This document shows positions 32,695-44,692 of a stretch of 64,000 bases of DNA, piece after piece (position 1 is the stretch's first letter; each line of letters begins with the position of its first letter). Source of the DNA: Takashimella koratensis (Eukaryota; Basidiomycota; Tremellomycetes; Trichosporonales; Tetragoniomycetaceae). Where the stretch lies: positions 496,001 to 560,000 of the forward strand of contig BCKT01000011.1 of assembly GCA_003116875.1 (NCBI GenBank), written 5' to 3'. Both the position numbers and the translations under genes were made by a program. The notes beneath the pieces are model-generated. The model was not told the origin of the DNA. It searched no databases and saw only the letters and a program-made list of their open reading frames with translations.

Positions 32695-35600
32695 TTACAT
32701 TGCCTCTCCGTCAAGATCTTCTTCGTCCATTGCCTCGCCATCCAGGTCTTCCTCATCTTCTTCGATATCCATCTCTTCCCCATCCACATCATCGTCACCA
32801 GCTCCACTCGCTCCCGCGACTTGATGAGTGAGAGGACCCGTAGCTGCAGCCGAAGGTATCACTGGAGTCGGTATGGAGGTCACCGTGCTCGCTGAGAGCG
32901 GCTTGAATGATGACTTGAAACCCGACGTCTTGAATTTGGACTTTTGCGAAGCTGCCGCCTTTTCAGCTGCCTCAGCCTCTGCCTTCTCAATGTTCTCGTC
33001 AAGCCGGCTCGTCGCGTCGGCACCTCCTTGACCAGGTTTCTCGGCCAGCGTCGCAGTCCCGTGGAACAAAGCTTGGAGATACTCGCTCACGTCGCTGTTG
33101 AAGACGATCCTGATTCAAAAAACCTCAGCGTCGATCAAAGTGATCGCCCCGTCCTACGTGGTGCCTCAACTCACCATCTTTCCCAGATGGTCAAGACCGC
33201 CTCGACCTGAGCTCTGAACACGCCTGCCGCGATCTTTCCTGAATACGCGAGTAGACTCTGATGGACGTCTGCAAGATGAGCCACGACCTCGGGCAACCGC
33301 CGTTCGAAAGCGTGTCGGTACTTCCAGACGTTGGGGAGAGGGGATGCCTTTAAGTTGGAAAGAGAGGTAGGAGGTTAGTCGTCTTCCTGGCCTGTTCAAA
33401 ACCGATTCTGAGATCAGCGAGATACTCACAGAGTTGTGGAGAATGTCCGAGATCAAGTGCAGTCTTGCAATTTTGCGAGGCACTGGTGTCCCGTCCAGTT
33501 TCATACTCTGACACACAATATCGGCCACCTGCAATCATCCGCCAATCACCCAGCCGTCAGCACGTTCTAGTACACCTTGCTCCCCTCTCACACTGACACC
33601 GACTGTGCCAATAGCTACCCGCACTCACCTCATCGGCCGCTTCCGCCCTCATCAAAGCAAATTCCATCCCTCGTGCGATCTCCAACCGCTTGCCAGCGAT
33701 AGCGCGCAACATAGCCTCGAATCGTTTCCGTGCGATCCTTCCTAGTTTCCCTTTGGTCGTGCGTTCTTTCTCTTCGTCTTCTTCCGAATCGGTCGAGTAG
33801 ACAGATGCGTAGCCCTGTGGGTTGTGTGATGTTAGCAGAGTTCAGGGTAGACCTTCTCAAGTAGTCCATTAAAATGAATTTGGATGTTGAGGTGACTTAC
33901 CTCGTCGATAAAGTCGGGTGCGGGTGGGTCGGGGAAGCGATACCGTCGATCCAACTGGTACTTGTACAGATGATATGCCGGCACCTACATCGCAACGGAT
34001 CAGCAAATTTCCACTTTCCACACGCCTCTACTCCTTCAGCCAAGGTGACTGTCCCCTCACTTACATTTTCATCAAACAAGAAATCAAACTTGGCATTCCC
34101 CTTCTCCCGTTCCCTTAACATCTCCTCAAACTTGCGTCCATGCTCATTCACCTTCGTCCCGACCGCACGAACAAACTGAGCCGCATCTTCTGGGACCTTG
34201 TCTAGCCAGTAGTCGCGGGCGGATCTGTCTCCGCTGGCTGGTGAGCGAGATCGAGAACCGCCACGGTCCCCTCGGCGTTGGTTCGCGTTGTCGTCATCGT
34301 CCCCGCGACGCCGGGTCGGCGAGGGTGATCGTGACCGAGAATGAGAGCGGGATCGGTGACGCCGCCGAGGAGACCGACTACGGCTGCGAGACCGGGAGCG
34401 TTTGCCTTTATTCCGGGACAATTCTGGAGGTCGTGAGCGACAAGTTGGAGTCACTCAAGTCAATCGAGCATGGAAAAAGATCCGGCAAGGCTTATCACTA
34501 CTCACCATACGCCGCGCGGGCTGGTTTCGGCGCCGGCTTGCTCCACATAACACGTAGCACACACCCTCCCCATTCAAACCCGTCAAACTCGCGAACAGCC
34601 CAATCTGCGTCTGAGCGGGTCATGAAGCAGACAAATCCGTGCAAGCCCGCTTTGGTCCGTCGTGTAGCGCCCATTGACGAACCGACGGAGAATCCCTCGT
34701 CTCCGCGTGCTGTGAACATGAAGTTTAGGTCAGATTTATGACGAAAAGGGGATTGAAGGGGCCGATATGAGGGAAATTTAGACGTACGCCACATGATTTT
34801 GACAGAGCCTACGGGACCAGCTTTGGCAAAGAACATGCCCAAACTCTCTTCGTCGATGTTTGCCGGGAGGTTACCCTGTGATGCGGTTAGTGCTATAGCT
34901 CGGTGAGAAGTTTGACATATGAGACTGAACCCACAACGAAGAGATTAGTAGTCTGCAGTTGGTGACCAGTCAGCAGTGATTTCCGGGCAATCATCAAGCC
35001 AAAGTACGTTTCTCACCTCTCCCTCGTCGAAAGCCATCTTGCTACCACCTGGTCCTTCACGAGCTGTACCACGATGAGAACGAGCTCGAGACTTTCTCTC
35101 CTTTCCCCTTGGGCTCTCTTAATCAAAGCTTACCTGCCAAAGCCGAGACGGACGATCCTTCCACTACACGTCGCTATCAGCTCTACCAAATTCTCGTTAG
35201 TTTGGATCACAACTCACTCTTCGCAATATGTCCCAGCCGAGCTTCTCGGGCCTCCTGATTACTGCTCGCGTCAACCCCTTGCCTCTGCTTTCACTCCACA
35301 CGACGATCTCGTAGTTCGGAACCCGGCATTAATACTCACTTTTTGATTTCTTCGAGGAACGCATCCATCGCGCGCTTGCCTCGCGGTTTCTGTGCGGGCG
35401 GAGGAGAGGGAGACCGTCTCCGAGGGCCCGTTGGTGGTTGCTGGAGACACAAGGTGGTCAGAGCAGCTCCACCCAGACCGATGGGGGGTGAGACTCACAG
35501 TAGGGAAACCGCGCATCGCTGCTGGTGCTCTAGGAGGCTGGGCTGGGGCCATCGGTGCTCCTAGAAAGGGTCAGCACGCACGCCGAGGCATACAAGGCAG

Positions 35601-36223
35601 CGGGTAGAGATCAGGGCAAGGGAAAGTCTCAATGTCAGAGAGGGTAAGAACTCACCTCCAGCTTTAACAAATCCGCCCCCGGGTCCAGCGCGACGACCAT
35701 AACCCTGGCCATGGCTGTACGATTCCTGGTCAAACGTTCGGGAAAACTCTTCCAGTGCAATCTTTGCGAGCCTAGGACGAGGTATCAGCATGCAGTTACT
35801 ACAGAATGCCAACACAATCTCTGATACTGGTGTTGAGGTTGGACACGATTTGACGTGTGGTAAGACGGGCAGACGGGCAGGCGGGTAAATGACGAGATGG
35901 AGATGTGCGCGAAGAGCAAGGGCCGAGGGAGAGCCCACTTACTCGTCCTCTTCCTTACGTCTTCGCTCCTCGGCCTCTTTCTCAAGATCCTTCTTGGTCT
36001 TCTTGGTGATACCCAATGAGAACGTCTTACTCTTCAGCGCATCCAGCTCGAGCGGTTTCTGCGTCGTCAAATAACGCAACAACAACATGATCAGCGACGA
36101 GAGATGACTTAGCTAGACTGGGCCTATGAGTTGGAAGAGCTGGGAGCAGCTTACGTGGACTGGTGCGGACTCTTCGTCAGAGTCGTCCCCTCTGAATTGG
36201 GACAGGTCAAGGCGCCGCGACAT
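32695..36223 (-). CDS. U2SURP: U2 snRNP-associated splicing factor SR140
   Basis: Spliceosomal protein of 17S U2 snRNP with RRM, SURP and CID domains. Many exons; the first (36223-36155) encodes MSRRLDLSQFRGDDSDEE. Then follow KSKTFSLGITKK, LAKIALEEFSRTF, a Pro-rich stretch, and the RRM (FVGNLPANIDEESL, HGFVCFMTRSDADWAV). An RS-rich stretch (repeated RSRS, about 34290-34430) comes next, then the SURP-like part (DAAQFVRAVGTKVNEHG, NAKFDFLF, AYHLYKYQL) and the CID (ARLHLISDILHNS, LPNVWKYRHAFERRL). The C-terminal tail is Ala/Lys-rich and acidic. In human SR140 the RS region is at the C-terminus; here it sits between RRM and SURP. It is divergent from the PSME3IP1-like gene across a TGG repeat. 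Confidence 0.85.
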
Positions 36224-36505
36224 GGCCTAGAGTGCAGGCGCAGCAGATGGACGTGGGCTGTGGTGGTGGTGGTGGTGGTGGTGGTGGTGGTGGTGGTGGT
36301 GGTGGTGGTGGTGGTGGTGGTGGTGGGTGGGTGGATGTGAAGTCGAAAGGAAGAAACCGAACCTGAACCGTTTTTCAAATCCAACCTTGTCCGTTTTATC
36401 CATTTCCCTTCTTTGCTCATTTACCTACCCACCTAGTCACCTACTCGACCTTTCCCCTACTTCACTCACTGCACGCCCGAACCACCACGTACTCTTGCAG
36501 ACACG
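36224..36505. promoter_or_regulatory. Divergent promoter with TGG repeat, U2SURP / PSME3IP1-like
   Basis: 282 bp between start codons. A (TGG)n tract of about 22 units (36261-36326) begins about 37 bp upstream of the U2SURP ATG, so it likely lies in that gene's 5' UTR or core promoter. Plus-strand sequence after it is T/C-rich. Confidence 0.6.
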
Positions 36506-37800
36506 ATGGAGAACATTACCCCCGATATGTCGAAGAATGAGATGGCGGCAGGATCGATTGCGTCCCGCTTCATCTCGCAGGACGCGGTGGATGAAGCTCG
36601 GGATCGAAGGGAACAGCAGTGGAAGGATGCCTATGCGAGGTGAGTTGGGCTGGGCTGGGACGAGGACTAGCTTTGGCTGGGAGGTTGGGAGATATCCGAT
36701 GGATGTAGAGTTCATGTCGGCCAAAGAGGGGTTGAGCTGGACATGGAGCGAGTCTACAGAGCCGGGTTTGCCCGTGATTAGAGTGTGGTAAGAAGCTGGG
36801 GTAGAGTGTCGAGCGGCGCGCGTCATGAGATGCCAGAAGATGAGGAGAGAGAAATGCTGGTTTCATCAGAGCTGATACGTCTCAGGATCGGCCAGGCGCC
36901 GCCAAAGCAGGTCGAAGAAGCCGATGACGGACGAACACTGTTCGAGGTGAGCCCACATCCACACTCCGTTTCCCACCTCTCTCGCGCTCTACATCCACGA
37001 CGCCCCGCCCTTACTACCATCAAGCTCCTTATCATCTTGGCTAACATTCTGCAGCGACTACAAAGCGCCAAACAAGCCAACCAAGATATCTGGGACGAAC
37101 GAATGAAGCTCTCCAACCAATACCGAGGCCTGGACGCGGAGGAACATAAGTTTCTGGCCGATACGATGGCGAAGAAGAGAGAGGAGGAGAGGAAGATTGC
37201 CGAGGCAGACAATGCTGAGATTCGGGATTACCGCGAGTGAGTAGAGTATATAGGTGGGCTGAGAGATGAGATGGGAGTTGGGGGTGCGGTAGTCGGGAGT
37301 TCGGGGTGCGGTGGGCAGGTGGTGTGGGGATAACAGTCTCGGGCGGGGATGGTGATTGTTCCCAGGAGGAAGAGCTGGCTGTGGATTGCCGACTGACCCC
37401 TCCTAGACAACTAGCCTTACGCAATGCCGCGACACTCGCGGCCTCGGAATCCACCTTCCCAGGATCTACCGGCGCCTCATCTTCTACCCCCTCAACCTCG
37501 ATTACTTCGACCTCCGCACCCACCGCCTCCTCGTCCAAACCCACTCCAACCTCCGCTCCGGCGGCTCAACCTCGGGTCCCCGTCAAAGCCGTCAAGAAGG
37601 ACGTGAAGTCAATGATGAAGGGTCTCGTGGTAAAGAAGAAACCAGCAAGTGCGGCGGGCGCATTGACATCGGGGACAAAGACGACAGCAGGGGCAGGAGC
37701 AGGGGCAGGGATGATTGGAACAAAGGGCGGAAGTGGGGTAGGCGAGAAAAGAAGTGGGGATGATGATGAGGCAGATGCGAAGAAGCGGAAAACGACCTAA
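36506..37800 (+). CDS. PSME3IP1/NIP30 (FAM192A)-type nuclear protein
   Basis: Four exons (about 36506-36639, 36896-36946, 37055-37236, 37407-37800) give about 250 residues. The conserved NIP30 domain is complete: SRFISQDAVDEARDRREQQW, DDGRTLFERLQSAKQAN, YRGLDAEEHKFLADTMAKK and a Glu/Lys-rich helix ending in EIRDYRE. The C-terminal half is Ser/Thr/Ala/Lys-rich and ends in a basic DAKKRKTT, likely a nuclear signal. In animals the family binds the proteasome activator PSME3; whether that holds in fungi is unknown. The start ATG lies directly before the conserved block. Confidence 0.8.
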
Positions 37801-38056
37801 TGCGGTGAAGGAGAGAATGGGAGAAAGTGAGAAGTGATGAGGTGTTCATGGTCGAGGTAGAAATCACATGTACGGTTTGTATTATCCTTGCATTGACTTT
37901 ATAGAGACTTGTCACGACGCTGTACAAGCGAACTGCCTAAGCCAACTTTTGTTGTTGCTTCGTCCTTCCCAGCTTGTCTCTGAACATTCCTCTGTCCCGT
38001 TCTTGTTCTTTCTTTCCCCTCCTTTCAACATCAACTACAACTCGTCTCCGCACCCT

Positions 38057-40593
38057 TCAAGCACCGGTGACGCAGACTCCTGGGCGGAGGGCGCACCAGT
38101 GTGGCTGGAGCGGGATGGCGCCCACACCCCTATCGACCATACGGTACCTTATATCGTTCATACGAGGCAGGGCGTCGATGGAGCCTGTGAAGGGGGATGA
38201 TGAAACATAGCCTGTTAGTCACTGTCTGGGTGGACACAAGGCCACATGCTTGCCTGTTTCGAAAGCAGGTACACTCACTTCGAGGGTAGCCCTCATCACC
38301 GGGTCCGGTCCAGAATAGCTCGGCAGCAGCAGCAGCTCTTGGCCACAGCACCATCTCAAAATTCGTCTCGTCGGTCTGTTCAGCCCAAAGCGAGACTTGG
38401 CCTGGTTGTGTATTGAATCAGCATCATGTAAAACACAAAGCGAGAACCGGGTTCCATGTCACGGCGGGCATTCGGTGACCACAGCTAAAACGGAATGTAG
38501 CCCAACTCACCGCCTAGGACGAGCTCTTTTTGTGCCTCGGTGACGTTGGCAAAGGGGTCAAATCTGGGATTCAATCAGCATGTGATTCAGGCGGTCAACT
38601 CTAGAAGACAAAGGGCCAAAGCCTTTCAAAGCTGACTCACGAGTACATCATCGCCCACGACTTGTACGGGTCGCACCACGAGATGCCGCCTTTCTCCTTT
38701 CCAAGCCAAAGCCCTTGTCCGCAGTCCTGTGCCATGTCAGCCGCCCTTCCTGACCTCCCTCTTCTTTCCAACTCCTCAGCCATCCCAGTCTTAACCTCAG
38801 GGCAGTCACATTGACGTACCAAGTAAAAGTAGTCTCCAGCAGCATGGACGATGCGGTACCCTTTCTCCAACACTGCCTGGGCATCTTTACTGTTAACCCA
38901 GATATCAACGATAGTCGACTTGTCGAGCGCCGGCATAGCTCCGTGGTCTAGGACCATCTCCTGCCAGACAACCGGCGTTAATTCGGCCTCAAGCAGGGTG
39001 GCGTGGGTGCGTTTCGTAAAGTCGTTCAAAGCATCGTCTAGTGTCCATCCAGCGGCGTTGAGGGCATCGACAGTTGGCCCATCGTTCATCTATACCACGC
39101 CACAACACAATGCAACATAATCAGATATGACAGTGGATTAGACGAAGATGGGAGCAGACTAAGAACTCACCATGCACTTGACGTTGATCTCGTCCCCGCC
39201 GGTCCCAAAGTATCGGCTCGAAGTCATCTTGGTCGCTTGTGTGAAGATTTCCGAAGTGAATGCGGCAACGGCCGGGTCGGCGAAACGCAGCTGGCCAGGG
39301 GGAGGTTGGTGTGCCTAACCCAAGTCAGCCAGGTGTTCTGAAATTTGAGGGCTAGAGACTGCTTACAAGACCTGTCCAGGGCGCGGTCTCGTAGCATGCA
39401 ATGTGCTCGGGGTAAGATTCAGCGATGATGGCAGTGTGACCCGGGGTGTCGATCTCGAGCACGACGTCAATTCCACGCTACGAACCAATCCGTGTCAGCG
39501 AGATGTCTTGATTGGCTCAAGGTCGGAGACAACAGGAGATGACTAACCTCGCCGGCGTACTGGACGACGTGGCGAATGTCGTTCTCAGAGTAGACTTGGT
39601 CAGCCGAATACGCGCCCTTACGCGATAGCTCGGGCATGTTGTCGAGCTCGAGAGGCCAAGAGTTGGAGTCGGTGACGTGCCTGCAGTAGGTAAGCGGCGC
39701 TCAAGATGGGAGTGGGCGGAGTAGGACTGACCAATGGAAGACGTTCAACTTGACCATCGCCATGGTATCGAGCATCTGTGGGATCACTGTCAATATGATG
39801 TCGAACAAGATTGAAGGAATCACAGTGATGCAGTACCCACCTTGAGAATGCTCTTGATGGAGAAAAAGTTGCGAGACGTGTCGAGCAAGACGGCACGCCA
39901 AGCGAACGCGGCCGAGTCGGTGACCTCGTACGGGGCGTTGGGGACGTACCAAGTCCCGTGGCGTTGAGGCTGGTCGTTGAGTGGGATCTGGTCGGCGATA
40001 TATTGGATTGGAGAAGCGGGTGAGGGGTGGGGGAAGTGGTAGAACATGTTCTCGAAAGTCGTGAGACCTCGGAAGAGGCCGAGGGTGGTGTTGGATTTCA
40101 GAACCGCGGGGCCGTCGAGAGGGATTGAGAGGGTGTAGCTCTCTGCATACAACCTGTCTTCAACGGAGCTCGTGGCGTGGTCCATGATCGATGGGATAGC
40201 TGCGGGCTCGGAAGACGAAGAGGTAGGGAGAGTGAGAGAGACGGTGAGCGAGTCCAGGCGGTGAGCGCAGTGTGGCGCCTCGGTGTTAGAGGAAGAATTG
40301 AAGAATGCTTGACCGCGATCGACAGAGAGGTGCTGGTGTCGAGAGGAGAAGAGGTTCTGCTGAGTACGTCGGAGAGCGGAGAGCAGGTCGGCTGGGGGTG
40401 AGAGGGAGCTGAGAGAGGGAGAGAGGGAGATGGAGAATGAAGGGTCGAGGCAGAGGATGGAAGAGCCAGTGGTGTAGGTTGTAGGAAGAGGGAGGACGAG
40501 GAGGTCGGGAGAGGGTGGGAGGGAGGAGGCGAGGGAGAAGGGGGTGGAGAGGGCGAGGGCGAAGAGGGAGAGGGAGGTGAGGTGGGAGGGCAT
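38057..40593 (-). CDS. Beta-N-acetylhexosaminidase, GH20
   Basis: Secreted or vacuolar exo-hexosaminidase acting on chitobiose and GlcNAc-containing glycans. About ten exons encode about 590 residues. Signal peptide SLSLFALALSTPFSLASS; N-terminal GH20b-type domain; catalytic barrel with GLFRGLTTFENMF, RAVLLDTSRNFFSIKSIL, KLNVFHWHVTDSNSWP, GIDVVLEIDTPGHT and the catalytic Asp-Glu pair in YFGTGGDEIN. C-terminal: VSLWAEQTDETNFE, LWPRAAAAAELFW, and the last exon ends with LQPHWCALRPGVC, as fungal hexosaminidases do. The last exon was located by that motif (stop near 38057). All catalytic residues are intact. Head-to-head with the MARVEL-like gene across a region with three E-boxes. Confidence 0.92.
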
Positions 40594-41379
40594 GGTAGTT
40601 GGTTGAGATGGTGGAAGAAGAAGAGAGACAGACGTAGACTGACTAGACCCTCCTCTCCGTTTGTCTTGTTAAGTAGACAGATGGCCAAGTGGGGGAAGTG
40701 GAGGTTTAGGTGGGGGGTGGGGGTGAGGGTGAGGGTCTAACCGTTGTCCGAGAAGACTGAGACCGATCGTTCCGAGTGCTCTGTTTCGGCGCCTTGCCCG
40801 GGACGTGGGCGACACTGGGCGACACTGGGCGATAACGATAAGCTCCGAGCAGAGGTGGGGCACGTGAGAGACACGCGAGTAGCACGTGGACCACACGTGC
40901 GCTGCACGCAGTCCGGTGGCTGTGAGTCAAGGGATGAAAACCAAACATCTCTCTGCACGGTGCAGATCCCGTCTCACCCCCCCTGGCGCAGCAGCCAACA
41001 CTGGTCCTTTCAACCCGGTGGCAACAGTGACTGACTACCAACATTACCACCACGACGACGACGACCACTAGACCCACGACGTAGAGCCTACCAACCCAAC
41101 TGCGTACTCGCGTCGGCCCCTGCGCGTCATTCCTCCACTTGCTCAACCCCTTTCTTCGCCCTTGTCAACACCGCTTTACCTCATTCACCTGCACTTGTCT
41201 CTCCACTTTGCATATTCCCTCTTTCCCTCTTTCCCTCTTTCCCCTTTGCCCTTCCCTCATAACCTCATAAACAACCACACCATCACTCAACCCACCTTGT
41301 CACTTTACTTTTCACCTCCTCGCCTCCTTCTTTCTCTCCCATCCTCTACTCGTTGCCACCCACCACCCACCGACTCACG
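40594..41379. promoter_or_regulatory. Divergent promoter with three CACGTG elements
   Basis: CACGTG occurs at about 40861, 40883 and 40894, three times in 39 bp, between the hexosaminidase and MARVEL-like genes. A GACACTGGGC decamer is tandemly repeated at about 40811-40832. From about 41100 to the ATG the plus strand is C/T-rich. This arrangement suggests control by a bHLH factor; which gene it serves is unknown. Confidence 0.65.
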
Positions 41380-43126
41380 ATGGACCGCTTACGCTCACTC
41401 GCGTCCAACTTCAGTCTCCCATCATCATCATCAACAACCAACAAGCTATCCAAGGCGTTCAAGTTCAACTCGGACCACAACATTCTCCACAAGACAAGAT
41501 CCTCAACAGCTGGCGGAGGAGGAGGAGGGAATCCTTTCCTTGATGGACCACAGTTTGAGGAGCCAAGTTTAACAAAGCCAAGATTGTGGTTGCACCTCGC
41601 ATCTGTAAGTCAAGTTGGTTCGATGATGACAAGGGGACTTTGAGCTCGGTCTAGGGTACACAGACACACCACTGACCCATTTTCCTAGCTCTTCTTCACC
41701 TTTCTCGCGATATGCTTGACAGCCGCCGTCGCCGCATTCCAAGCAAAATGGTTCAGTGTCTGTGCGTAGTCTCCCATATCCATTGCCCACTTGTTAGCTG
41801 ACTTTCTTGTCATCGCAGCGGGCGGAACTGGATTTGTCCTCTTCCTCGTACTCGCCACCTTCTTCTTGACCGTCTTCCTCATCGCCGTACCCCTCATCTA
41901 TGACCGGTAAGCCCTTGCTTCCTCTTTTCTCCCTCTTTTCACCCTCGAGTTACGCTAAATCCCTCAGATGGGACAGGTGCAAGCGTACCGCTCAGTTCCT
42001 CTCCCAGTCCCGCGCGACCCTCATCCTTCATGCATTCGGAACGCTCCTCATCCTACTTGCGGCATTCATCACCACCGTCAGCGCCTGGACCGAGGCCGTA
42101 AGTCCGAGCAGGCTGTGTAGTGTGTCAACAGTGACGAGATCAACCTCGTAACGAAGGTCACGATCACCGCCGCCCACTTCACTGTTTATCCACCATTGAT
42201 ATCGCGCACTGACACGTCTTGCAGGGATGCAAGGACACGGCGAATGACCCGCATGCTAGTCTCGGCGATACCTACAAGTCGGGCTTGTCGCAGTGGTGCA
42301 ATACCAAAAAGGCTGCCGCGGTCTTTGACTGGTTTTCTTTCGGTATGTCCAGGCTGACCACTACTTTTGCTTCTTCATTGATTCACTCCATCCCGCTCTT
42401 ACGATGCCACCTCCACCCTTTCATGCGAGCTAACAACTCTCAGCAATGTGGTCCGCCCTTCTCATCCTCGCTGTCCTCACGTTCCGCCGAGACAGCCGAA
42501 CCCGCGAACCCGGTTTCATCCCACCTACCTCCCCCTCGGCACTCGGTTCTGGGCTCGCCAACTCCGGCGCGCCCATGGGCGGTGGGCAGGGGTACACGAC
42601 CGTCTCCCCTGCCGAGGCGTATGGGGATAAGGACGACGGCGGGGCGCGATACCGCGAGGACGACCACCAGCAGCGGTACGATGCGCATGTCGGTACGGGC
42701 CAAGGGTATGCGTATCCACGAGCAGCACCGGTCCACGAGTCCAGCGCTATGGCGAGGCCCAGCATGGACGCGTACGGAGCGTTCGATGGGGATATGCCAG
42801 GTGGTCGAGGGCAGGCGCAGGGCAGGGAGGAACCAAGTCGGACAATGCAGATTGCCTACACCGATCCATGTGAGTAAAGGGTCGGGAAAGAGGAAAAGTT
42901 GAAGCCATTCGGGTGGTTGATTCGGTGGTCGCGAATTGTGGTGAAGATGCTCTTCGAAACAGCGCTGACGTGTGGATTTCTCGCAGACTCGCAAATCCGA
43001 GCATCACTGTTGTCTGACGGCGCAACGTACGGCCAACCACCGGCGCAGTACAGCAATTACGGCAACAGCGGGGGAGGGTACGGTAACTCGGGTCTACCCA
43101 ACCCGCCTGGGTACGCGTACCGATGA
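41380..43126 (+). CDS. MARVEL-like four-TM membrane protein
   Basis: About 430 residues in seven exons. Four hydrophobic helices are visible: LFFTFLAICLTAAVAAF, FVLFLVLATFFLTVFLIAVP, LHAFGTLLILLAAFITTVSAW, and FAMWSALLILAVLTF. The loop between helices 3 and 4 holds the sequence GCKDTANDPHA and QWCNTKKAAAVFDW, with two cysteines. Both ends are probably cytoplasmic: a Ser-rich N-terminus of about 60 residues and a long Gly/Tyr/Gln-rich C-terminal tail (YSNYGNSGGGYGN), interrupted by the last intron. The layout matches MARVEL-domain proteins of fungal plasma membrane (eisosome type), but I cannot place it in a named subfamily. Confidence 0.7.
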
Positions 43127-43227
43127 TTGCCTGGGCTTGGCGGGTGCGTATGTCTCAGACTGGGACGGACGGGCAGCGGGATGGAGAGGAAGATGACTGG
43201 GACGATGATGGATAGTGGATAGTGAAC

Positions 43228-43287
43228 ATCGGACAATGAGCCGTGGACAGTGGACGATGGTCAACGGTCAAGGGCTCATTGTCCGAT
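43228..43287. repeat. 15-bp perfect inverted repeat with 30-nt loop
   Basis: ATCGGACAATGAGCC at 43228-43242 pairs exactly with GGCTCATTGTCCGAT at 43273-43287. It lies about 100 bp after the MARVEL-like stop codon, so it would be in the 3' UTR as a stable hairpin. Confidence 0.85.
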
Positions 43288-43552
43288 AGACAGAGACCGG
43301 GGCCAGTGGACAGACAGACAGACAGGCAGACAGATGTACGAGACAACTAGTGTAGTCTGTGACGACCATGTGTAATTGCTCAGTAGAACGAGCGTGTCAG
43401 ATCGTACCCTGTAGTAGATTAGGTATCCTAGGTGTTGTTCATTTGAACAATGTCGATGTTTTAGTTGAGATTATCGCGCACCACACGTTGCTCATCATTC
43501 CTTGTGCTTGCCAAGCAGGGTTAGTGCGGTATGAAGCAACCAAGCACGGGGG

Positions 43553-43602
43553 ATAGAACTGCATGCTGGTAAAGGTAATAGAACTGCATGCTGGTAAAGG
43601 TA
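43553..43602. repeat. 25-bp exact tandem duplication
   Basis: Two identical copies of a 25-bp unit containing GAACTGCATGCTGGTAAAGG lie head to tail. Being exact, the duplication is recent. The unit contains a GCATGC palindrome. Confidence 0.9.
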
Positions 43603-43746
43603 TGACGTTCAAACATCAGACATGGGTTCAAACGAACAAAGTCGAGACGTAGCTGGGTATCAGGCGTTTCCACGACTACAATCGAGACAAAGTGATCATG
43701 TTCCTTTGCTGTTTTCGTTTCTTCTCATAAGATAGAGAAGAGCACG

Positions 43747-44692
43747 TTACATGCTGACGGCAAGACCGAGGCCGACGAGTGCGAGACCCGAGATGAGGTT
43801 GAACGAGGACGAGAGGCCGTGGAGCAAAGAGAAGCGCGAGTTGAGCTTGGACATGGCGTCGCTGGGCTAAGAGGGAGTCAGCAATCAGTCTCGATGAAGT
43901 AAGTAGCCAGTGTCGTCTGTGATCCCAAACCCTCATTGCATCTGCCTTCGCACTTTGTCTCTCTTGTTGTCGCTCTCCCTTTCCCCTCTCTCTGGCCGCG
44001 TTGCACATACACGCGGCTCGCTGTTACTCTTCCCACTTCCCTCCCTCACCCGCTCGCTTCGCTCGCAGGGATCGGTCGTACTCACCGCGGGCGCATCATA
44101 TTCCTTCCCCTCGACCTTCTCGAGCCTGTGTCGTTCGACCAGGACTTTGCTCGCCTGCGGGCCGACCACGAGCCAGTTGACCAAGCTGGGCACGAGGGAG
44201 GCGACGATGAGGAGGCCCTGGATGCCTTCCTCGGACGAGTGCCAATGCGGCTTGACGGTCGGGGCAGAGACGAGGGAAGGGTGGAAGTAGAGGTGAGTGA
44301 GGAGGAGGGCGGAAGAGAGAAGAGAGGAGGCACCAAAGTATAAGGGCGAGGTACGGGTTTGGAGGTGCCCAAAGGTCTGGCGAGGGAGGGAACGGTAGGC
44401 CCGGTAGCTCGACTGCGAGGTGAAGCCGAGCGAGGACGTGGATCAAGGCGGGGATGAACATGGGTAAAGAAGGGTAAAAGTGGTCAGCATAGGTCTACAT
44501 GGAAGAGGTGTGAAGAAGAGAGATGGATTCAAGATCAAGATGCCGAGGACGAGTTAGAGCTCTGCCTCGCCTCGTTCACTCACCACAGTGTGCCAGACGT
44601 TGGTACCGAGCGCGGTCCCCCAAGTGAGGAGGTAGAACCCCTTGAGAGTGAAGGGCGCAAGCGTCTTCTGGACGATAGACATGGCGGTGTTG
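43747..44692 (-). CDS. TMEM205-like membrane protein (DUF4149)
   Basis: Three exons (about 44692-44584, 44412-44086, 43866-43747) give about 180 residues. Family blocks: FYLLTWGTALGTNVWHT in exon 1, YRSLPRQTFGHLQTRTSPLYFG and VPSLVNWLVVGPQASKVL in exon 2, and KLNSRFSLLHGLSSSFNL followed by a final hydrophobic helix in exon 3. Four hydrophobic segments are expected and seen. Function in fungi is unknown; human TMEM205 affects cisplatin resistance and traffic. The start ATG follows a GGT-rich tract in the 5' region. Confidence 0.8.

Larger units (their letters stand above)
43127..43746. other. Convergent 3' region with hairpin and tandem repeats
   Basis: No gene is supported. Contains a 15-bp perfect inverted repeat, a CAGA tract (43310-43335) and a 25-bp exact tandem duplication, each listed separately. 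Confidence 0.6.

Noticed and set aside
37228..37544. Minus-strand frame opposite the PSME3IP1-like gene with Glu/Val-rich sequence
   Set aside because: Complement of the Ser/Thr-rich coding exon; no conserved motif.
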